Of a stretch of 64,000 nt of DNA, positions 1 through 9,461 are shown one piece after another. Under the pieces are notes generated by a model. It was not told the origin of the DNA and did no database searches. It saw nothing but the letters and a program-made list of their open reading frames with translations. Numbering within the stretch: position 1 is the stretch's first letter; each line of letters starts with the position of its first letter. Position numbers and translations under genes: made by a program. The DNA is from Mycolicibacterium brisbanense (GTDB taxonomy: Bacteria; Actinomycetota; Actinomycetes; Mycobacteriales; Mycobacteriaceae), in assembly GCF_001570425.1 (NCBI RefSeq), contig NZ_BCSX01000024.1, positions 558,001 to 622,000 on the forward strand, in the 5' to 3' direction.

Positions 1-79
1 GTCGGGCGTCCTTCTCTGTATACGGCGGCCAGATCGCCGACCGCGCATCGGGTCAGCCGAAGACACACCCTCCGCCCTC

Positions 80-93
80 ACAGTGAGCACTGT
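80..93. promoter_or_regulatory. perfect inverted repeat, possible operator
   Basis: ACAGTG-AG-CACTGT is a perfect 6-2-6 palindrome about 95 bp upstream of the small secreted-peptide gene. Its size and symmetry suit a dimeric repressor, but no clear -10/-35 pair lies next to it. The rest of positions 1-187 shows no gene that I can support. Confidence 0.3.
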
Positions 94-187
94 CACGGCG
101 CTTCGCGAGGTTTTACCGGAATGAAACACCGACGGCCCTGAGTTGAATCAGTCAAGAAAGCAACAGAACAAAGAAGAGGCAAGAGAA

Positions 188-355
188 ATGAAGAAGTTCG
201 GATTCACCGCCGTCGTCGCAAGCGGACTCGCCGCCGCCGTCTTGGGCCTGGCTGGACCGGCATCGGCCGGGGTGGACCACCAGGACTGGCTCAACCAGAT
301 CGGCCAGCACGTGAACGTGCCGCAGGTCGACACCTCGGTTCACCAGAGCCGCTGA
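188..355 (+). CDS. small secreted peptide, hypothetical
   Basis: This 55-residue protein starts MKKFGFTAVV and has a classic Sec signal peptide: a lysine-rich N-terminus, an Ala/Leu/Val-rich core to about residue 25, and an A-S-A cleavage site before GVDHQDW. The mature peptide is only about 28 residues (ending DTSVHQSR) and has no cysteine. I chose the start at 188 because a purine-rich ribosome site (AAGAAGAGGCAAGAG) lies just upstream and the signal peptide begins exactly there; an in-frame extension to 143 would put charged residues ahead of it. A strong terminator follows directly, so it is a monocistronic unit. Mycobacteria encode many such short exported peptides; I do not recognise the function. 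Confidence 0.7.
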   Translation: MKKFGFTAVVASGLAAAVLGLAGPASAGVDHQDWLNQIGQHVNVPQVDTSVHQSR

Positions 356-366
356 CACCAACTCAA

Positions 367-401
367 GCGGGGCACCGGAAGATCTCCGGTGCCCCGCTTT
401 T
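367..401 (+). terminator. intrinsic terminator
   Basis: A perfect 13-bp GC-rich stem (GCGGGGCACCGGA / TCCGGTGCCCCGC) with a 5-nt loop is followed by TTTT. It lies 12 bp after the small secreted-peptide gene. It also sits just past the 3' end of the leftward methyltransferase gene, so it may work for both. Confidence 0.85.
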
Positions 402-413
402 GTTGTGTCCCTG

Positions 414-1409
<996 letters not shown>

Positions 1410-2069
1410 TCAATCGCGCAGCTGCCAGAGCTTGTTGGCCATCAGCAGTTCGAACTTGTCCACGATGACGCCGAGTTCGTCCGCATTGCCGACGTATCCG
1501 GCGTAGAAACCCATGCCCCACATCACCGCGATCAGCATCTCCACGATCGCCGGAATGTCGGTGTCGGCGCTCAACTCGCCACGCTCGACCGCGTCGTTGA
1601 CCGCCCAGGAGACGAACGCCCGCGAGCTCTTGAGCGCGTCGTGTTCATCCGACACAAGATCGGGGTGCCGCTGCGCCTCCAGCACGGAGGTGACCAGGAA
1701 CGCGGCCGTGGATCGGTCACTCGAATCAGCGTCCATCGCAGCGGCGAAAAAGGCCGACAAGCGACCGAGCAAGGTGGACGACTCGTTGGCCTTGGCAATG
1801 CCCGCGGCAATCACCGATGCATTGGTCTGCTCGACCACCTCGCGGTACAGCACACTTTTGCTGCCGAAGTAATGATTGATCGCGGGGCGGGTGAGATCCG
1901 CCCGGATGGCGATTGCCTGAAAAGTGGCAGCGTCATAGCCGAGTTCGCTGAATACCTCGCGCGCGGCATGCAAGATGCGCTCACGGGTCTCCGCAGCCTT
2001 AGCTGCAGGGGGACGGCCCGGTCCCCGGCTCGCGGTATGCGCCACATGACAAAGTGTGCCACAACACAC
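1410..2069 (-). CDS. TetR/AcrR family transcriptional regulator
   Basis: The N-terminal helix-turn-helix is clear: RERILHAAREVFSELGYDAATF, then the recognition-helix region with the TetR hallmark NHYFGSKSVLYREVV. The remaining roughly 150 residues form the ligand-binding and dimerisation domain. The first eight residues (MCCGTLCH) look unnatural; a GTG at 2045 giving a start at VAHTASRGPGRPP would be equally good, and no strong ribosome site decides it. The gene diverges from a second TetR gene across 89 bp, so the shared promoter region probably contains operators for one or both. The leftward methyltransferase is the likely co-transcribed neighbour. Ligand unknown. Confidence 0.85.
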   Translation of the reverse strand: MCCGTLCHVAHTASRGPGRPPAAKAAETRERILHAAREVFSELGYDAATFQAIAIRADLTRPAINHYFGSKSVLYREVVEQTNASVIAAGIAKANESSTLLGRLSAFFAAAMDADSSDRSTAAFLVTSVLEAQRHPDLVSDEHDALKSSRAFVSWAVNDAVERGELSADTDIPAIVEMLIAVMWGMGFYAGYVGNADELGVIVDKFELLMANKLWQLRD

Positions 2070-2158
2070 CCGGCACTTGTCGCAACACCTGCCGTCGCGA
2101 CGCCATCGGCGACTTTCTCAGCAAAATATCAGGACCGCCATAGGTTGACTGACGAACT

Positions 2159-2746
2159 ATGGTGGCCTGGATGGCTGGCGTCGTTTCCCGAGAGTCGTAC
2201 TTCGACACGGGATTGGACGTACTGTCCGATCAGGGTTACGGCGGCCTGAAGCTCGCCGAGGTGTGCAACCGGCTCGGCGTCACCACCGGGTCGTTCTACC
2301 ACTACTTTCCCAACTGGGCGGCGTACACCCGAGAGCTGATCGCGCACTGGCGCCAGGCCCGCACGCTGCGGGTGGTGGAGGCCGTGCGCGCCGATCCCGA
2401 CCCGCATCGACGGATCGACACCCTCATTGCCGAAGCGCTGGCGTTGCCGCACGGCGCCGAGGCCGCCATCCGCGTGTGGAGTTCACTGGACCCCGACGTC
2501 TACACCGTGCAGGCTGTCGTGGATCAGCTGCGCTTCGACGTCATCTACGAATCGGCCCGCGAGATCATCGGCGACGAGGCCAACGCCCGGCACTTCGCCG
2601 CCTGGGGCGTGTACCTCATCGTCGGCTATGAGCAGAGCACCCTGCCACGCAATACCGAAGCCCTGCAATGGATTACGGATCAACTGCGGGATTCTCTGGA
2701 ATCCGGCCGGTTCAGTCCGGCACCTGAAATCGGCCAACCCGGCTAG
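2159..2746 (+). CDS. TetR/AcrR family transcriptional regulator
   Basis: This 195-aa regulator has the TetR DNA-binding fold near its N-terminus: YFDTGLDVLSDQGYGGLKLAEVCNRLGV followed by TTGSFYHYFPNWAAYTRELI. The C-terminal domain is unassigned. A second methionine at residue 5 (2171) is an alternative start. The stop lies 11 bp before a FUSC-family exporter, so the two are almost certainly co-transcribed and the regulator probably controls that exporter in response to its substrate. It is divergent from another TetR gene. Confidence 0.85.
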   Translation: MVAWMAGVVSRESYFDTGLDVLSDQGYGGLKLAEVCNRLGVTTGSFYHYFPNWAAYTRELIAHWRQARTLRVVEAVRADPDPHRRIDTLIAEALALPHGAEAAIRVWSSLDPDVYTVQAVVDQLRFDVIYESAREIIGDEANARHFAAWGVYLIVGYEQSTLPRNTEALQWITDQLRDSLESGRFSPAPEIGQPG

Positions 2747-2757
2747 CATCGGCAGTC

Positions 2758-4902
2758 ATGCTGAACCCGGTTGAGCTCTGGCACCGGGCAGCAGATCGGA
2801 TCCGTGACCGCGATCCCGAACACGACGCGCTACGGCGCGCCATCCGGGCGGCCATCATGATCCCCATCGCCGCGGCCATCGGCTTCACCGTCGTCGGCCC
2901 CGGCTCGCAGACCCCGCTGTTCGCCATCTTCGGCGCCGTCTCACTGCTGATCACCGCTGACTTCCCCGGCAACCGGGCGGCCCGGGCGCTGGCCTACTGC
3001 GGCCTCGCGTTCAACGGCGCGGTGCTGATCACCATCGGCACACTGCTGGCGCCGCATCCCTGGCTGAGCGTGGCGGCGATGTTCGTCATCGGCGTGGTGG
3101 TGTCGTTCTCCGGGGTGCTCAGCGAGATCGTCGCGGCCGGTCAGCGCGCCACGCTGTTGATGTTCGTGCTGCCGCTGTGCACACCGGTCGGCCCGATCCC
3201 CGACCGGCTGCTGGGCTGGCTGATCGCCCTGGTGGTCTGCGTACCCGCGGCCCTGTTCCTGTTTCCGCCACGCCATCACGACGAGTTGCGCCGCAATGCC
3301 GCACAGGTGTGCCGGCTGCTCGCCGACCGGCTGGAGGGGACCGCGTCGGGTCGCGACGTGACCCGCGCGATGAACGCCCTGTACGCCAACTTTCTCGGTG
3401 CCGACTACCGGCCGGTGGCGCTGACTGCGGGCAGCCGGGCCCTGGTGCGGGTGGTCGACGATCTGGGCTGGCTGACCGACCAGGTCACCGGTGATACCGG
3501 AGACCTGCTCGGTCCGATGCGCGATACGGCGGTGCGGGTGCTGCGCGACAGTGCGGCGGTGCTGCGGATCCGCGATGCCCGCAAGCGGGCGGCCCACGGC
3601 GCGGATCTGCACGCGGCACTGGCCGAACAGCGGAAGGTCGCACAGGGCACCTACCGCGACGACATCGTCGAGTTGCTCGACGCGCCCGACGACCAGGCCG
3701 CCGTCGAAATCGGACGCACGCTGCTGGTGCGGCGCACCACCTCGGCGACCATCGCGGTGACGGGGCGGATCATCGGCAACGCCGCGCTGGCCGACGCTCG
3801 GCCGGTGTGGGCCCGAGTGCTGGGTATGCGGCTGCCGAAGACCGGCGCCGCGGACTGGGTGATGCCGGAGACCGTCGCAGTCGCGGAGATCGCCAGGGGA
3901 TTTCTGGCGACCCGGGCGGTGGTACTGCGCAACAGCCTGCGTACCGGTCTCGGCCTGGCGCTGGCAGTCACGGTCACGCACGTGTTTCCCGTTCAGCACG
4001 GGTTCTGGGTGGTGCTCGGCGCCATGTCCGTGCTGCGCAGCAGCGCGCTGGCCACCGGAACGCGGGTGCTGCGGGCAGTGGCGGGCACGGCAGTGGGTTT
4101 CGTGCTCGGCGCGATCCTGATCAAACTGGTCGGGGTCGATCCGGTGGTGCTGTGGGCGCTGCTACCGGTGGTTGCGTTCGGTTCGGCGTATGTGCCGGGC
4201 GTCATGTCGTTCACGGCCGGTCAGGCCGCTTTCACCATGATGGTGCTGATCAACTTCAACCTGATCGTGCCGACCGGTTGGCGGGTAGGCCTGCTGCGAG
4301 TCGAGGATGTCGTGGTCGGTGCGTCCGTCGGCATCGTGGTGTCGCTGCTGCTGTGGCCTCGTGGCGCGTCGGCGTCGGTGTCCAAGGCGATCAACGATGC
4401 CCGGGTGGTCGGGGCGAAGTTCCTGCGCGCCGCGGTGTTGCGCGCCACGCGTGGCGCATCCGAGGACGCCGACGACCGGGTGAACGCGCTCAGCTACGAC
4501 GGCCTACGTGCCACGCGCGTTCTGGATGATGCTGTGCGCCATTATCTTTCGGAGAACGGCGGCCCGTCGGATCTGCGCGCTCCCGTGGTGAAGGCCGCGA
4601 ACCGGGCGATCCGGGTACGTGCCGCCGCGGAGCTGATCGCCGATGTCGTCCCGCCGCCGCTTGGCACCTACCAGCGGACGCGGGACGTGCTGGAGGTGCA
4701 TGCGCAGGCGATCTGTGCGCGGCTGGTCGGCGGCGACACCCGGGCACTGGTCCCGATCAGCGACAACCTGGTGCGGTGCCTGCGGGCCGAGTCCACCGGT
4801 GACGATCTCGCGGTCTCGGCGGCGCTGCCGCTGGTGACGGTGGCCGCCAACCTCGGCGAGCTGGAACTGCTGTATCCACAGCCCGCCGAGACCATGCGGT
4901 AG
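2758..4902 (+). CDS. FUSC-family inner-membrane transporter (fusaric/aromatic acid resistance type)
   Basis: This 714-aa protein has the duplicated architecture of FUSC proteins: an N-terminal membrane block (about residues 30-170, several hydrophobic helices ending VCVPAALFLFPP), a long soluble helical segment (about 175-390), a second membrane block (about 395-540, LGLALAVTVTHVFPVQHGFWVVLGAMSVLRSSALATG and following) and a C-terminal soluble tail. The motif around HGFWVVLGAM followed by R-S-S is typical of the family. Members export aromatic carboxylates or related hydrophobic acids with proton coupling. The gene directly follows a TetR regulator with 11 bp spacing. The substrate cannot be read from sequence. 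Confidence 0.85.
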   Translation: MLNPVELWHRAADRIRDRDPEHDALRRAIRAAIMIPIAAAIGFTVVGPGSQTPLFAIFGAVSLLITADFPGNRAARALAYCGLAFNGAVLITIGTLLAPHPWLSVAAMFVIGVVVSFSGVLSEIVAAGQRATLLMFVLPLCTPVGPIPDRLLGWLIALVVCVPAALFLFPPRHHDELRRNAAQVCRLLADRLEGTASGRDVTRAMNALYANFLGADYRPVALTAGSRALVRVVDDLGWLTDQVTGDTGDLLGPMRDTAVRVLRDSAAVLRIRDARKRAAHGADLHAALAEQRKVAQGTYRDDIVELLDAPDDQAAVEIGRTLLVRRTTSATIAVTGRIIGNAALADARPVWARVLGMRLPKTGAADWVMPETVAVAEIARGFLATRAVVLRNSLRTGLGLALAVTVTHVFPVQHGFWVVLGAMSVLRSSALATGTRVLRAVAGTAVGFVLGAILIKLVGVDPVVLWALLPVVAFGSAYVPGVMSFTAGQAAFTMMVLINFNLIVPTGWRVGLLRVEDVVVGASVGIVVSLLLWPRGASASVSKAINDARVVGAKFLRAAVLRATRGASEDADDRVNALSYDGLRATRVLDDAVRHYLSENGGPSDLRAPVVKAANRAIRVRAAAELIADVVPPPLGTYQRTRDVLEVHAQAICARLVGGDTRALVPISDNLVRCLRAESTGDDLAVSAALPLVTVAANLGELELLYPQPAETMR

Positions 4903-4906
4903 CGCG

Positions 4907-5881
4907 TCAGTTGAACGGCCGGTGCGGCATCAACGCGTCCGCCGGGATCTGTCCGAACTTGCCGGACTGGTAGTCCTCTAGTGCCTGGATCAGCTCGGCC
5001 TTGGAGTTCATCACGAACGGACCGTAGTGGAAGACCGGCTCACGGATCGGCCGGCCACCCAGCAGCAGGATCTCCAGCGCAGGCCGATTCGAATCCTGGG
5101 TGCCCTCGGCGGTCACCGTGATGCGGTCGCCGGGCCCGAACACCGCCAGTTGTCCCTGGTGGATCGGGTGTGCGACCGGGCCGACGCTGCCGCGTCCGCT
5201 GAGCACGTAGACCAGGGCGTTGAAATCGCGGTTCCAGGGCAGGTTCAGCTGAGCACCCGGCTCGACCGTGGCGTGCGCCATGGTGATCGGGGTGTGCGTG
5301 GCTCCAGGACCCTGAGCTCCGTCGATGTCACCGGCGATGATGCGCACGAGCGAACCACCGTCTTGCGACGACAGCAGCTTGGCCTCGTTGCCCTCGATGG
5401 CCTGGTACTTGGGCGTCGCGAACTTGTCCTTGCGGGGCAGGTTCACCCACAGCTGGATGCCGTGGAACGTGCCGCCGCTCTCGACGAGCTCAGCCGGCGG
5501 GGTCTCGATGTGCAGGATGCCGGACCCTGCCGTCATCCACTGGGTGGCGCCGTCGGTGATCAGACCGCCGCCGCCATGGGAGTCCTGGTGGGCGAACCGG
5601 CCGTCGATCATGTAGGTCACGGTTTCGAAGCCGCGGTGCGGGTGCCAGTCGGTGCCGCGAGGCTCACCCGGCTGGTACTCCACCTCGCCCATCTGGTCCA
5701 TGTGGACGAACGGGTCGAGGTCGGCGGCACTGACACCGGCGAATGCCCGGACGACGGGGAATCCTTCGCCCTCGTACCCGCGCGGGCCGGTGGTGATGGA
5801 CCGAACGGGGCGTTCGGTGTCCGACGCCTTGGGTGCCGCGATACGCGGCAGGGTCAGGGTGTCGGCGGTGATGGCTGGCAT
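4907..5881 (-). CDS. pirin family protein
   Basis: This 324-aa bicupin carries the pirin N-terminal metal site: DWHPHRGFETVTYM, followed by HQDSHGGGG and GSGILHIE. These supply the histidines and glutamate that bind Fe(II). The C-terminal cupin (about 180-300) includes LVYVLSGRGSVG. Family members act as quercetin 2,3-dioxygenases or redox-sensing co-regulators; the sequence does not separate these. The start at 5881 has a strong AGGAGGT ribosome site. It converges with the FUSC gene (4 bp between stops) and has its own promoter with two palindromes upstream. A second pirin lies at 54583-55548, clearly related in the N-terminal motif but divergent. Confidence 0.9.
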   Translation of the reverse strand: MPAITADTLTLPRIAAPKASDTERPVRSITTGPRGYEGEGFPVVRAFAGVSAADLDPFVHMDQMGEVEYQPGEPRGTDWHPHRGFETVTYMIDGRFAHQDSHGGGGLITDGATQWMTAGSGILHIETPPAELVESGGTFHGIQLWVNLPRKDKFATPKYQAIEGNEAKLLSSQDGGSLVRIIAGDIDGAQGPGATHTPITMAHATVEPGAQLNLPWNRDFNALVYVLSGRGSVGPVAHPIHQGQLAVFGPGDRITVTAEGTQDSNRPALEILLLGGRPIREPVFHYGPFVMNSKAELIQALEDYQSGKFGQIPADALMPHRPFN

Positions 5882-5893
5882 CTGTACCTCCTG

Positions 5894-5934
5894 GGGTATC
5901 TGAAGTGATACCCGTATAACCGGACCGCGGTCCG
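5894..5934 (-). promoter_or_regulatory. pirin promoter with two palindromic operator candidates
   Basis: Upstream of the leftward pirin gene lie GGGTATC-N6-GATACCC (5894-5913) and a perfect 14-bp palindrome CGGACCGCGGTCCG (5921-5934), separated by 7 bp. Between them, on the minus strand, GGTTATAC could act as a -10 element. The placement fits repressor control of the pirin, for example by a TetR- or MarR-type dimer, but the regulator is not identified. Confidence 0.5.
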
Positions 5935-5942
5935 ATTATTCC

Positions 5943-7625
5943 TCACTGCAGGAGGGTCAGCGCGGCAGCCCGAGCCTCGGTGGCAGTCGCCGTCGCCAAC
6001 ACCGCGTCGGCGGCCTCACGGCACTGCTGCAAGCTGACCTGGGCGAGCTTCGCCCCGACCGCGGGAATCGCCGCGGAGGCCGCCGACAGCGACGTCACCC
6101 CTAGGCCCGTCAGCACGCACGCCAGCAGCGGATCGGCCGCCGCCTCGCCGCACACGCCCACCGGCTTGCCGACAGCTGCGCCGGCCCGTACCGCCATGGC
6201 TACCAGCGCAAGCACGGCGGGCTGCCAGGGATCGGTCAAGGTCGCCAGGTCGGCTGACATCCGGTCGGCAGCCATCGTGTATTGCGCCAGGTCATTGGTG
6301 CCGATCGACAGGAAGTCGACGTGCTCGAGGATCTTGTCGGCCAGCAGCGCCGCGGCGGGCACCTCGATCATCACGCCCGGGGTCAGTCCGTAGGAGCGAG
6401 CTGCGTCGGCGAAGCTCTCAGCCTCGGCCGCCGTGGCGATCATGGGCGCCATCACCCATGGCGGGTTGCCGCTCGCCTTGCCCGCTGCAGCGATCGCCTC
6501 CAGCTGCCGGTGCAGCAGCCCCGGATTGCCCTCAGCGATCCTGATGCCGCGCACGCCGAGTGCCGGGTTGGCCTCGTCGGGGTGGCCTGCGAATTTGAGC
6601 GGCTTGTCGGAACCGGCGTCGAGCGTGCGGATCACGACCTTGTGGCCACCGAACGCGTCGAGCACCTCGCCATAGATCTTGGCCTGCTCGGCGACCGACG
6701 GTTCGGTGTCTCGGTTGAGGAAGCACAACTCGGTGCGGAACAGTCCAACCCCCTCGGCCGGGGTCTGCCGGGCCGCTCGTGCCGCGGCCCCGTCCTGCAC
6801 GTTGGCCAGGACCGCAACGGCATGCCCGTCGGCAGTGGCCCCCGGACCGGTCCATTGCCGGGCCTGCTCGGCAGCGTGTTGCGCGGCGGTGACGGCGGTT
6901 GCCGCTTCGAGCGGATCGGGGTCGACGGTGAGAGTGCCGGTGGTTCCGTCGAGCAGGACAGTCGCGCCTGTGGCGACATCATCGAGCCCGTCGACCGCGA
7001 CGACACACGGGATGCCCAGCTGGCGGGCGATGATCGCGGTGTGGCTGGTGGGGCCGCCCAGTGTGGTGGCCAGGCCGATCACCAATGAGGGGTCGAGGCC
7101 CGCGGTATCGGCAGGGGCGAGGTCCTCGGCACACAGAATCGACGGCACATCCGGCAGCGGCACCCCCGGCTCGGGCAGGCCGGACAGTTCCGCGACGACG
7201 CGGTCGCGAATATCGCGCAGGTCGGTCACCCGCTCTGCCATCAATCCGCCCAGCTGAGTGAACAGAGCCACGAACTGGTCGACGGCCTCCCCGACCGCGC
7301 GCACCGCGGGTGCACCGCCGGCAATGCGTTTCTCGGCAGCTCCCAACCAGGCCCGGTCCTGGGCCAGCGTGGCGGTCGCGGCCAGCACCTCGGAGGCCGC
7401 GCCGGTGGCACGTCCCGCCCGGTCGCGTAAGCGGTTGGCGACCGTTGCCGCCGCCGCACTGAAGCGCGCGGCCTCTTCTGCCCGCGCCGACTCCTCGACG
7501 TCACCCGCGGGGGCGTCGACGACGGGCAGCCGGCCCGGACGGATCACGGGTCCACACTGCACGCCTCCCACCACGGGGACCCCGCGAAGGACGACCTGTG
7601 AAGTAACCGGAGATGAAGTGCTCAT
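5943..7625 (-). CDS. ptsI: phosphoenolpyruvate-protein phosphotransferase, PTS enzyme I
   Basis: Enzyme I transfers phosphate from PEP to HPr and so powers the sugar PTS in the cytoplasm. The 560-aa protein has the N-terminal HPr-binding and swivel domains, with the active-site His195 in GGPTSHTAIIARQLGIPCVV. The C-terminal PEP-binding barrel follows, with GVGLFRTE, VIRTLDAGSDKPL, GIMIEVP-like GVMIEVPAAAL, LSIGTNDLAQY and the catalytic-cysteine motif VGVCGEAAADP. The start at MSTSSPVTS (7625) removes 35 implausible upstream residues and agrees with a promoter whose predicted start falls on the ATG. It diverges from fruR; the partner HPr and the fructose EIIABC lie in the opposite-strand operon. 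Confidence 0.95.
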   Translation of the reverse strand: MSTSSPVTSQVVLRGVPVVGGVQCGPVIRPGRLPVVDAPAGDVEESARAEEAARFSAAAATVANRLRDRAGRATGAASEVLAATATLAQDRAWLGAAEKRIAGGAPAVRAVGEAVDQFVALFTQLGGLMAERVTDLRDIRDRVVAELSGLPEPGVPLPDVPSILCAEDLAPADTAGLDPSLVIGLATTLGGPTSHTAIIARQLGIPCVVAVDGLDDVATGATVLLDGTTGTLTVDPDPLEAATAVTAAQHAAEQARQWTGPGATADGHAVAVLANVQDGAAARAARQTPAEGVGLFRTELCFLNRDTEPSVAEQAKIYGEVLDAFGGHKVVIRTLDAGSDKPLKFAGHPDEANPALGVRGIRIAEGNPGLLHRQLEAIAAAGKASGNPPWVMAPMIATAAEAESFADAARSYGLTPGVMIEVPAAALLADKILEHVDFLSIGTNDLAQYTMAADRMSADLATLTDPWQPAVLALVAMAVRAGAAVGKPVGVCGEAAADPLLACVLTGLGVTSLSAASAAIPAVGAKLAQVSLQQCREAADAVLATATATEARAAALTLLQ

Positions 7626-7632
7626 GTGAGAC

Positions 7633-7661
7633 AGATTACTAGAAACCGTTGACAAGTCAAC
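7633..7661 (-). promoter_or_regulatory. ptsI promoter with overlapping operator; leaderless start likely
   Basis: On the minus strand TTGACT (7655-7660) and TAATCT (7633-7638) form a -35/-10 pair with 16-nt spacing. The -10 ends 7 nt before the ptsI ATG, which predicts a leaderless mRNA, common in mycobacteria. The palindrome GTTGAC-AA-GTCAAC (7648-7661) overlaps the -35 on both strands, since TTGACA is also present on the plus strand towards fruR. It is a good candidate binding site for the DeoR-type FruR encoded next door. TCAACA recurs at 7687-7692. Confidence 0.6.
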
Positions 7662-7728
7662 ACGATCAAGCGTAAAACAACACATATCAACATTCAGTTG
7701 GTGCCGGAACCCACATAAACGGAGGGTC

Positions 7729-8496
7729 ATGTACGCCGAAGAACGTCAGCAGGCCATCGCTGCGCTGGTGATGACCAGGGGACGCGCCTCTGTCGCGGAA
7801 CTGGCGCAGACCTATGACGTCACTACTGAAACCGTCCGCCGCGACCTGGCCGTCCTCGACAAGGCCGGGCTGCTGCACCGCGTCCACGGCGGCGCCGTCC
7901 CGGCCCGCACCCTGCACCTCGTCGAATCGGGCGTCGGCGAACGAGACACCACAAGGGCCGAACAAAAGGACGCGATCGCCACCGCGGCCCTCGACTTCCT
8001 ACCGCTCAGCGGCGCCACGATACTGCTGGACGCCGGAACCACCACGGCACGCATCGCCGCGCAGCTGCCGACCGACCGGGAGTTCACGGTCGTGACCAAC
8101 TCGGTGCCGATCGCGGCCCGGCTGGCGGGCAGCCCGACCATCACACTGCAACTGCTCGGCGGACGGGTCCGCGGCCTCACCCAGGCCGCCGTCGGCGAAC
8201 ACGCCCTGGCCGTGTTGAGCACCCTGAGGGTCGACGTCGCATTCATGGGCACCAACGGCATCACCGTGCGGCACGGCCTCTCCACGCCCGACTCCGACGA
8301 GGCGGCCATCAAACGCGCAATGGTCGCGGCCGCCAATTACGTTGTGGTGACCGCCGACTCGTCGAAGGTGGGCCGCGAAGACTTCATCAGCTTCGCCCCG
8401 ATCGACAGCGTCGACACCCTGATCACAGACAGTGACGTCCCGGCGGTCGACCGCGGAGAGCTGACATCGCACGGCGTCGAAGTGGTGATCGCATGA
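7729..8496 (+). CDS. fruR: DeoR-family repressor of the fructose PTS operon
   Basis: This 255-aa protein has the DeoR N-terminal winged helix (RQQAIAALVMTRGRASVAELAQTYDVTTETVRRDLAVLDKAG, residues about 5-47) followed by LLHRVHGGAV, and a DeoRC sugar-phosphate sensor domain (about 75-235) with ILLDAGTTTARIA, VVTNSVPIA, LGGRVR and the terminal VVTADSSKVGRE. It overlaps fruK by 4 nt (ATGA), which ties it to fructose metabolism; such regulators respond to fructose-1-phosphate or related intermediates. It diverges from ptsI across 103 bp containing a palindrome at 7648-7661. The start at 7729 follows GGAGGGTC. Confidence 0.93.
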   Translation: MYAEERQQAIAALVMTRGRASVAELAQTYDVTTETVRRDLAVLDKAGLLHRVHGGAVPARTLHLVESGVGERDTTRAEQKDAIATAALDFLPLSGATILLDAGTTTARIAAQLPTDREFTVVTNSVPIAARLAGSPTITLQLLGGRVRGLTQAAVGEHALAVLSTLRVDVAFMGTNGITVRHGLSTPDSDEAAIKRAMVAAANYVVVTADSSKVGREDFISFAPIDSVDTLITDSDVPAVDRGELTSHGVEVVIA

Positions 8497-9461
8497 TCGT
8501 CACTGTGACGCCCAACCCCAGCCTGGACCGCACTGTCACACTGCCCGGCCCGCTCATCCGCGGCGCGGTGCAACGCATCGACACCGTCACCGTCGAGCCC
8601 GGCGGCAAGGGCATCAACGTCGCTCGCGCGCTCACCCTCGCCAACGTCGACGCGTTGGCGGTGCTACCCGCCGCCGATACCGATCCGTTGCTGGGCGCGC
8701 TGCGCTCGCGCGGTGTCCCGTTCACCGCGGTACCCATTGCCGAGCCCGTCCGCACCAACCTCGCGATCACCGAAACCGACGGCACCACAACCAAAGTCAA
8801 CGAGCGCGGAGCACTGCTCGACGAAGCTTCCCTGGCCGCGCTCACCGACTGCGTGGTGCAGCGGGCCCGAGCGGCCTCATGGGTCGTGCTGTCCGGATCG
8901 CTACCTCCCGGAGCCCCCGTCGACTGGTACGCCCGCATCGTGGCGCAGCTGGCGCCGCTGAACTGCCAGGTGGCCGTGGACACCTCCGAAGCCCCGCTCG
9001 CGGCACTCGCGGCGGCATTCGAGGTCGCCGCACCCGACCTGATCAAGCCCAATGCCGAAGAACTGGCCGACCTGGCCGACGCATCGGCGGCGGAGCTCGA
9101 AGAGGCTGCCGGAGAAGGTGATCCGACACCCGTCGTGGCAGCCGCCACCCAGTTGATCGACCGCGGTGTCGGCGCGGTGCTGGCCACTCTCGGTGCAGCA
9201 GGTGCTGTGCTCGTCGACCGGGTCGGAGCCTGGCACGCCACGCCACCGCCCATCACCCCGCGCAGCACCGTCGGCGCCGGCGACGCCTCCCTGGCCGGGT
9301 ACCTGCGCGCGGCAGCCGCCGGTGCCGAACCGCCGCAACGGTTGCGCATGGCCGTCGGCTACGGCAGCGCCGCCGCCGCCCTGCCCGGATCTGCCCTGCC
9401 CGCCCCCGCCCAACTCGACCTCGATGCCGTCCGTATCCACGCCATGAAGGTGCCGCTATGA
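8493..9461 (+). CDS. fruK: 1-phosphofructokinase (PfkB family)
   Basis: The enzyme phosphorylates fructose-1-phosphate, the PTS product, to fructose-1,6-bisphosphate. The 322-aa protein begins MIVTVTPNPSLDRT and carries the PfkB substrate-binding GGKGINVARAL, the mid-domain SGSLPPG and the C-terminal anion-hole/catalytic motif TVGAGDASLAGYL (PfkB signature 2, with the catalytic Asp). Length matches FruK. It overlaps fruR upstream and fruA downstream by 4 nt each, so translation of the operon is coupled. Confidence 0.94.
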   Translation: MIVTVTPNPSLDRTVTLPGPLIRGAVQRIDTVTVEPGGKGINVARALTLANVDALAVLPAADTDPLLGALRSRGVPFTAVPIAEPVRTNLAITETDGTTTKVNERGALLDEASLAALTDCVVQRARAASWVVLSGSLPPGAPVDWYARIVAQLAPLNCQVAVDTSEAPLAALAAAFEVAAPDLIKPNAEELADLADASAAELEEAAGEGDPTPVVAAATQLIDRGVGAVLATLGAAGAVLVDRVGAWHATPPPITPRSTVGAGDASLAGYLRAAAAGAEPPQRLRMAVGYGSAAAALPGSALPAPAQLDLDAVRIHAMKVPL

